In this document: positions 61,143 to 64,000 of the stretch, in pieces
Layout: each line of letters starts with the position of its first letter
Numbering within the stretch: position 1 is the stretch's first letter
Origin: Dendrolimus kikuchii
Lineage: Eukaryota > Arthropoda > Insecta > Lepidoptera > Lasiocampidae
Direction: 5' to 3'
Assembly: GCA_019925095.2 (NCBI GenBank)
Contig: CM034413.1
Coordinates: 377,001 to 441,000, forward strand
Length of the DNA: 64,000 nt
Position numbers and translations under genes: made by a program
The notes under the pieces: generated by a model
The model's input: only the letters and a program-made list of their open reading frames with translations
What the model was told of the DNA's origin: nothing
Database searches by the model: none

Positions 61143-61708
61143 TTAATTATGTATGTATTAGTAGTTTTTTATATATAATTGGAAAACTATTTGTTAATTA
61201 TTTTAATTCTTATACAATCGGTAGCAACTTACGATGTTAACGACTGCGTGCATTTTTTGCAATGAGTTAGAGTCCCCCTGCCCCTATCCAATCCAAAATC
61301 CCATTTCTCCTGTTTGATCCCTCTATCCGATCTTCCTTCTTATCCTTAAGGCTAGAGCAACGCGTTGGCTTCACTATTTTTCTTACAAACACCTATATAA
61401 TTCTCTAAAAAGTAATTGTGTAACTTTCTTTTTGAAGTGACCAATCCTGCGAGAGAATGAGATAGAATACATTATATTTAATAATTTAAACACTACGCTC
61501 ATACAGATAGAGTTGGAAATGTTTTAAAGGTGTCGTTAATACTTCAAATTTTGTATTTTAAAGCTTAAATATATATAGAACTTTCACGAAATTTAGAATC
61601 TCTCCCACCCCTTGTCACACTTTGGTTCACTAGTAGAACTGAACTGCACACAGACACATTTAAAAAATAAATAAAAAAATTGCTTTAGATAGATAAATAA
61701 GAAGGATA
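61143..61708. other. AT-rich region; one shared block
   Basis: 61270-61360 (CTGTTTGATCCCTCTATCC ... TATCCTTAAGG) resembles 42775-42850 (GTGTGATCCCTGTATCC ... CCATCCTCAAGG), a decayed shared repeat. No gene. Confidence 0.4.
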
Positions 61709-62009
<301 letters not shown>

Positions 62010-62398
62010 ATAGGTGATTGTAAGCACTTTCGAGTTGGGCCGTTTGCCCGTTTGTCAATTTTACAATATAAAAATAAAATTAAAAAATATAATTTACAGT
62101 GTGCTAGTGTGTGTCGGCCGTTACGTAACCGCGGTAGCGCTGCATAAACAAACTGACGTGGTGATCTGCAATATAATATTTGTCCACTGAAACCGATGGA
62201 AATACTCAAATATATTGAACATGCCGTTGAGATTAACAGCAAAATTGAACGCTCGTCCAATTCGTACCTGATCATTTTCAATCCATATAGAAACAGAAAG
62301 AATATTAATCTGGTACAGCATATGTTGATTACAGCTCTTGGGTCCGGCTTTTGGTCCGACTTTTGTGGTCGAGACCCCGGGAACACGGGGACCTGACG

Positions 62399-62518
62399 CG
62401 CAGAAACTTTATTCGAGACTTAGTGAAACGCCTGGTAGACGTCTCACGTGACCAAAAGACTGGTCTATACGTCGGACAACGCATTAGGATTACCAATGGT
62501 AACTTACCATTCAGCTAG
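62399..62518 (+). pseudogene. Short retroelement-like coding remnant
   Basis: RNFIRDLVKRLVDVSRDQKTG and YVGQRIRI are reminiscent of a segment repeated in lepidopteran retroelement proteins, from memory only. The 40 codons end in TAG. Confidence 0.3.
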
Positions 62519-62647
62519 GTTATGTGGCCAGTCTTTTAGGCACGTTTCCAACTGACAGCAGTCTGGCACTAGATTTTATAGTTTCATTTTAATTTGTACA
62601 TACAGTTTAATTTTTAGCAGTTGTGTATTTAGAAATTTAATTAATTT

Positions 62648-63013
62648 TATTATATTGTATGTCTGTAGAGACCACGGGCCATAAAAATAGTCCGGACTTT
62701 TGGTAGGCTTACGTGGGACCATAGGGAGGCCAAAACGTAGAGGCCCATTGACAAATTTAATGTAAATGTGGCGTGACACTGACCGGCGATTATCCCTGTC
62801 TACACCATACAATAATGCACCCAAGGACAAGCCCCGGCCCGTATAGGATTATTGTGGGAAATAAGAATAAAAGGTACCGGGCTATTGGGGTGAACTGTTA
62901 GTGGTACTAGGGGTCTGGGAATATGGGGACTATGGTGTCTCCCCGTCGCAATGTTCGGGGAACATGGAAAAATGTGCAGTCGGTGACTCGGCACTCCCTG
63001 CATGGGCCCCAAA
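62648..63013 (-). repeat. Family E repeat, second copy
   Basis: Inverted relative of 28056-28445: GACCACGGGCCATAAAAATA, GGCGTGACACTGACCGG, TAGTGGTACTAGGGGTC, CTGCATGGGCCCC. Confidence 0.6.
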
Positions 63014-63021
63014 AAAAAATT

Positions 63022-63115
63022 ATTATTGAACTGAAATTTCTATATAAACGGGGGGTCTTAGGATTTTTCTGTCACGAAAAAGCGTTACGGCCGCGTGGAG
63101 GAGCGGCATTAATTT
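63022..63115 (+). repeat. Family Q repeat, partial
   Basis: CTGAAATTTCTATATAAACGGGGGGTC ... GCCGCGTGGAGGAGCGGCATTAA, as at 55588. Confidence 0.6.
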
Positions 63116-63139
63116 GATATCACACCGATGGGGTGTGAT

Positions 63140-63245
63140 ATCACGCTCTCACAGAATATCGGCGTGAAGCACAAGAACGAAACACGATTAGACTTGAGCT
63201 AATTGTGTTTCGTGCGATGAGTGAGAGTTCCAATGGCCTACTGTC
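63140..63245 (+). repeat. Repeat block shared with 42330-42445
   Basis: TCACGCTCTCACAGAATATCGGCGTG ... GTTTCGTGCGATGAGTGAGAGTTCC, directly before the minisatellite. Confidence 0.6.
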
Positions 63246-63890
63246 TACTCCCCCTTCCTTCTCCCCTCTTCTTACTCCCCTTCCTACTTCTCCTTCACAC
63301 TCCCCGTTCCTACTCCCTCTTCCTACTCCCTCTTTCTACTCGCCTCTCCCTATTTCCCCTTTCTACTCCCTCTTCCTACTCGCCTCTCCTTACTCGCCTC
63401 TCCCTGCTCCCCCTTCCTACTCTCTCTTCCTACTCGCCTCTCCCTACTCCCATCTTCCTACTCCCCCTTCCTACTCCCTCTTCCTACTCCCTCTTTCTAC
63501 TCGCCTCTCCTTACTTGCCTCTCCCTAATCCCCCTTCCTACTATCTCTTCCTACTAGCCTATCCCTACTCCCATCTTCCTACTCCCCCTTCCTACTGCCT
63601 CTTCCTACTCCCTCTTTCTACTCGCCTCTCCCTACTCCCATCTTCCTACTCCCTCTTCCTACTCGCCTCTCCTTACTCGCCTCTCCCTACTCCCCCTTCC
63701 TACTCTCTCTTCCTACTCCCATCTTCCTACTCCCTCTTCGTACTCCCTCTTTCTACTCGCCTCTCCTTACTCGCCTCTCCCTACTCGCCTCTCCCTACTC
63801 CCCCTTCCTACTCTCTCTTCCTACTCGCCTCTCCCTACTCCCATCTTCCTACTCCCCCTTCCTACTTCCTCTTCCTACTCCGTCTTTCTA
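63246..63890 (+). repeat. CT-rich minisatellite
   Basis: About 640 bp of irregular units such as CTCCCTCTTCCTA, CTCGCCTCTCCCTA and CTCCCATCTTCCTA. The strand is nearly free of A/G runs, so long serine/proline/leucine-rich frames open across it in two phases. These are not genes. Confidence 0.9.
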
Positions 63891-63984
63891 AAATTGACTA
63901 AGTGGTGCATGCGTTCCGGTCAGGATCGAACCCGCGCTCTTTGAGCTTGGGACGCGTGCGCTAATCATTACGCTATCACGACTT
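63888..63984 (-). repeat. tRNA-derived SINE (family S1) head
   Basis: Minus strand: GTCGTGATAGCGTAATGATTAGC (A box), GGGTTCGATCC (B box, 63923-63933), GCATGCACCACTTAGTC. The body is missing; (AT)n follows at the window end. Confidence 0.75.
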
Positions 63985-64000
63985 CATTATATATATATAT

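Noticed and set aside
63205..63901. 107- and 226-codon serine/proline/leucine-rich frames
   Set aside because: They are reading-frame by-products of the CT minisatellite, open in two phases because the strand lacks stop-forming bases.

Overview
The window looks like intergenic, repeat-saturated DNA from an insect, most likely a moth or butterfly (Lepidoptera). The grounds are its AT-rich background, several tRNA-derived SINEs with the familiar 3' block ending GCAGTGGGACA..TATGGGCTG, a Mag-like Ty3/gypsy element with ~107-bp LTRs and a tRNA-Ser-type primer site, Pao/BEL elements, Helitron ends, and many 5'-truncated LINEs. The species call is inference. I found no convincing host protein-coding gene, no functional RNA gene, and nothing prokaryotic (no operons, ribosome-binding sites or CRISPR).

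Layout. 1-6655: a BEL/Pao retrotransposon with an unbroken 1886-codon gag-pol; only its first ~17 bp lie outside the window. 6656-16400: a mosaic of LINE tails, a dispersed ~300-bp repeat (called R300 here), a LINE tail nested inside an R300 copy, and Helitron-like scraps. 16404-20784: an intact Mag-like gypsy element on the minus strand. 21817-23096: a mariner element with an unbroken DD34D transposase. 23100-47300: repeat mosaic with SINEs, LINE tails, a foldback element, two solo-LTR candidates, a short Helitron and a 712-bp hAT-like non-autonomous transposon. 47329-54090: a second BEL/Pao element, minus strand, with an unbroken 1781-codon ORF and two LTRs I read as identical. 54090-64000: more LINE tails, including the longest copy of the family called LINE-A here, an old LTR fragment of the first BEL family, a CT-rich minisatellite and SINE pieces.

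How the parts relate. Four elements keep full-length reading frames (two BEL/Pao, one gypsy, one mariner) and could be recent arrivals. Most of the rest is non-autonomous debris. Target-site duplications (TSDs) read directly from the sequence prove several insertions: LINE-A copies (8-17 bp), a LINE inside R300 (13 bp), the hAT-like element (8 bp), mariner (TA) and solo LTRs (4 bp). The two intact minus-strand LTR elements lack matching TSDs, which suggests rearrangement or recombination.

Most noteworthy observations: (1) the pol frame of the first BEL element runs through its polypurine tract and ends inside the 3' LTR, and an old LTR copy 52 kb away keeps the same frame and stop; (2) a short hairpin-forming module is shared by the 3' regions of at least three otherwise different repeat families; (3) a large foldback element has a LINE inserted in one arm; (4) there is a ~31-bp-stem hairpin at 27318-27386. 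No wholly new biological system is evident.
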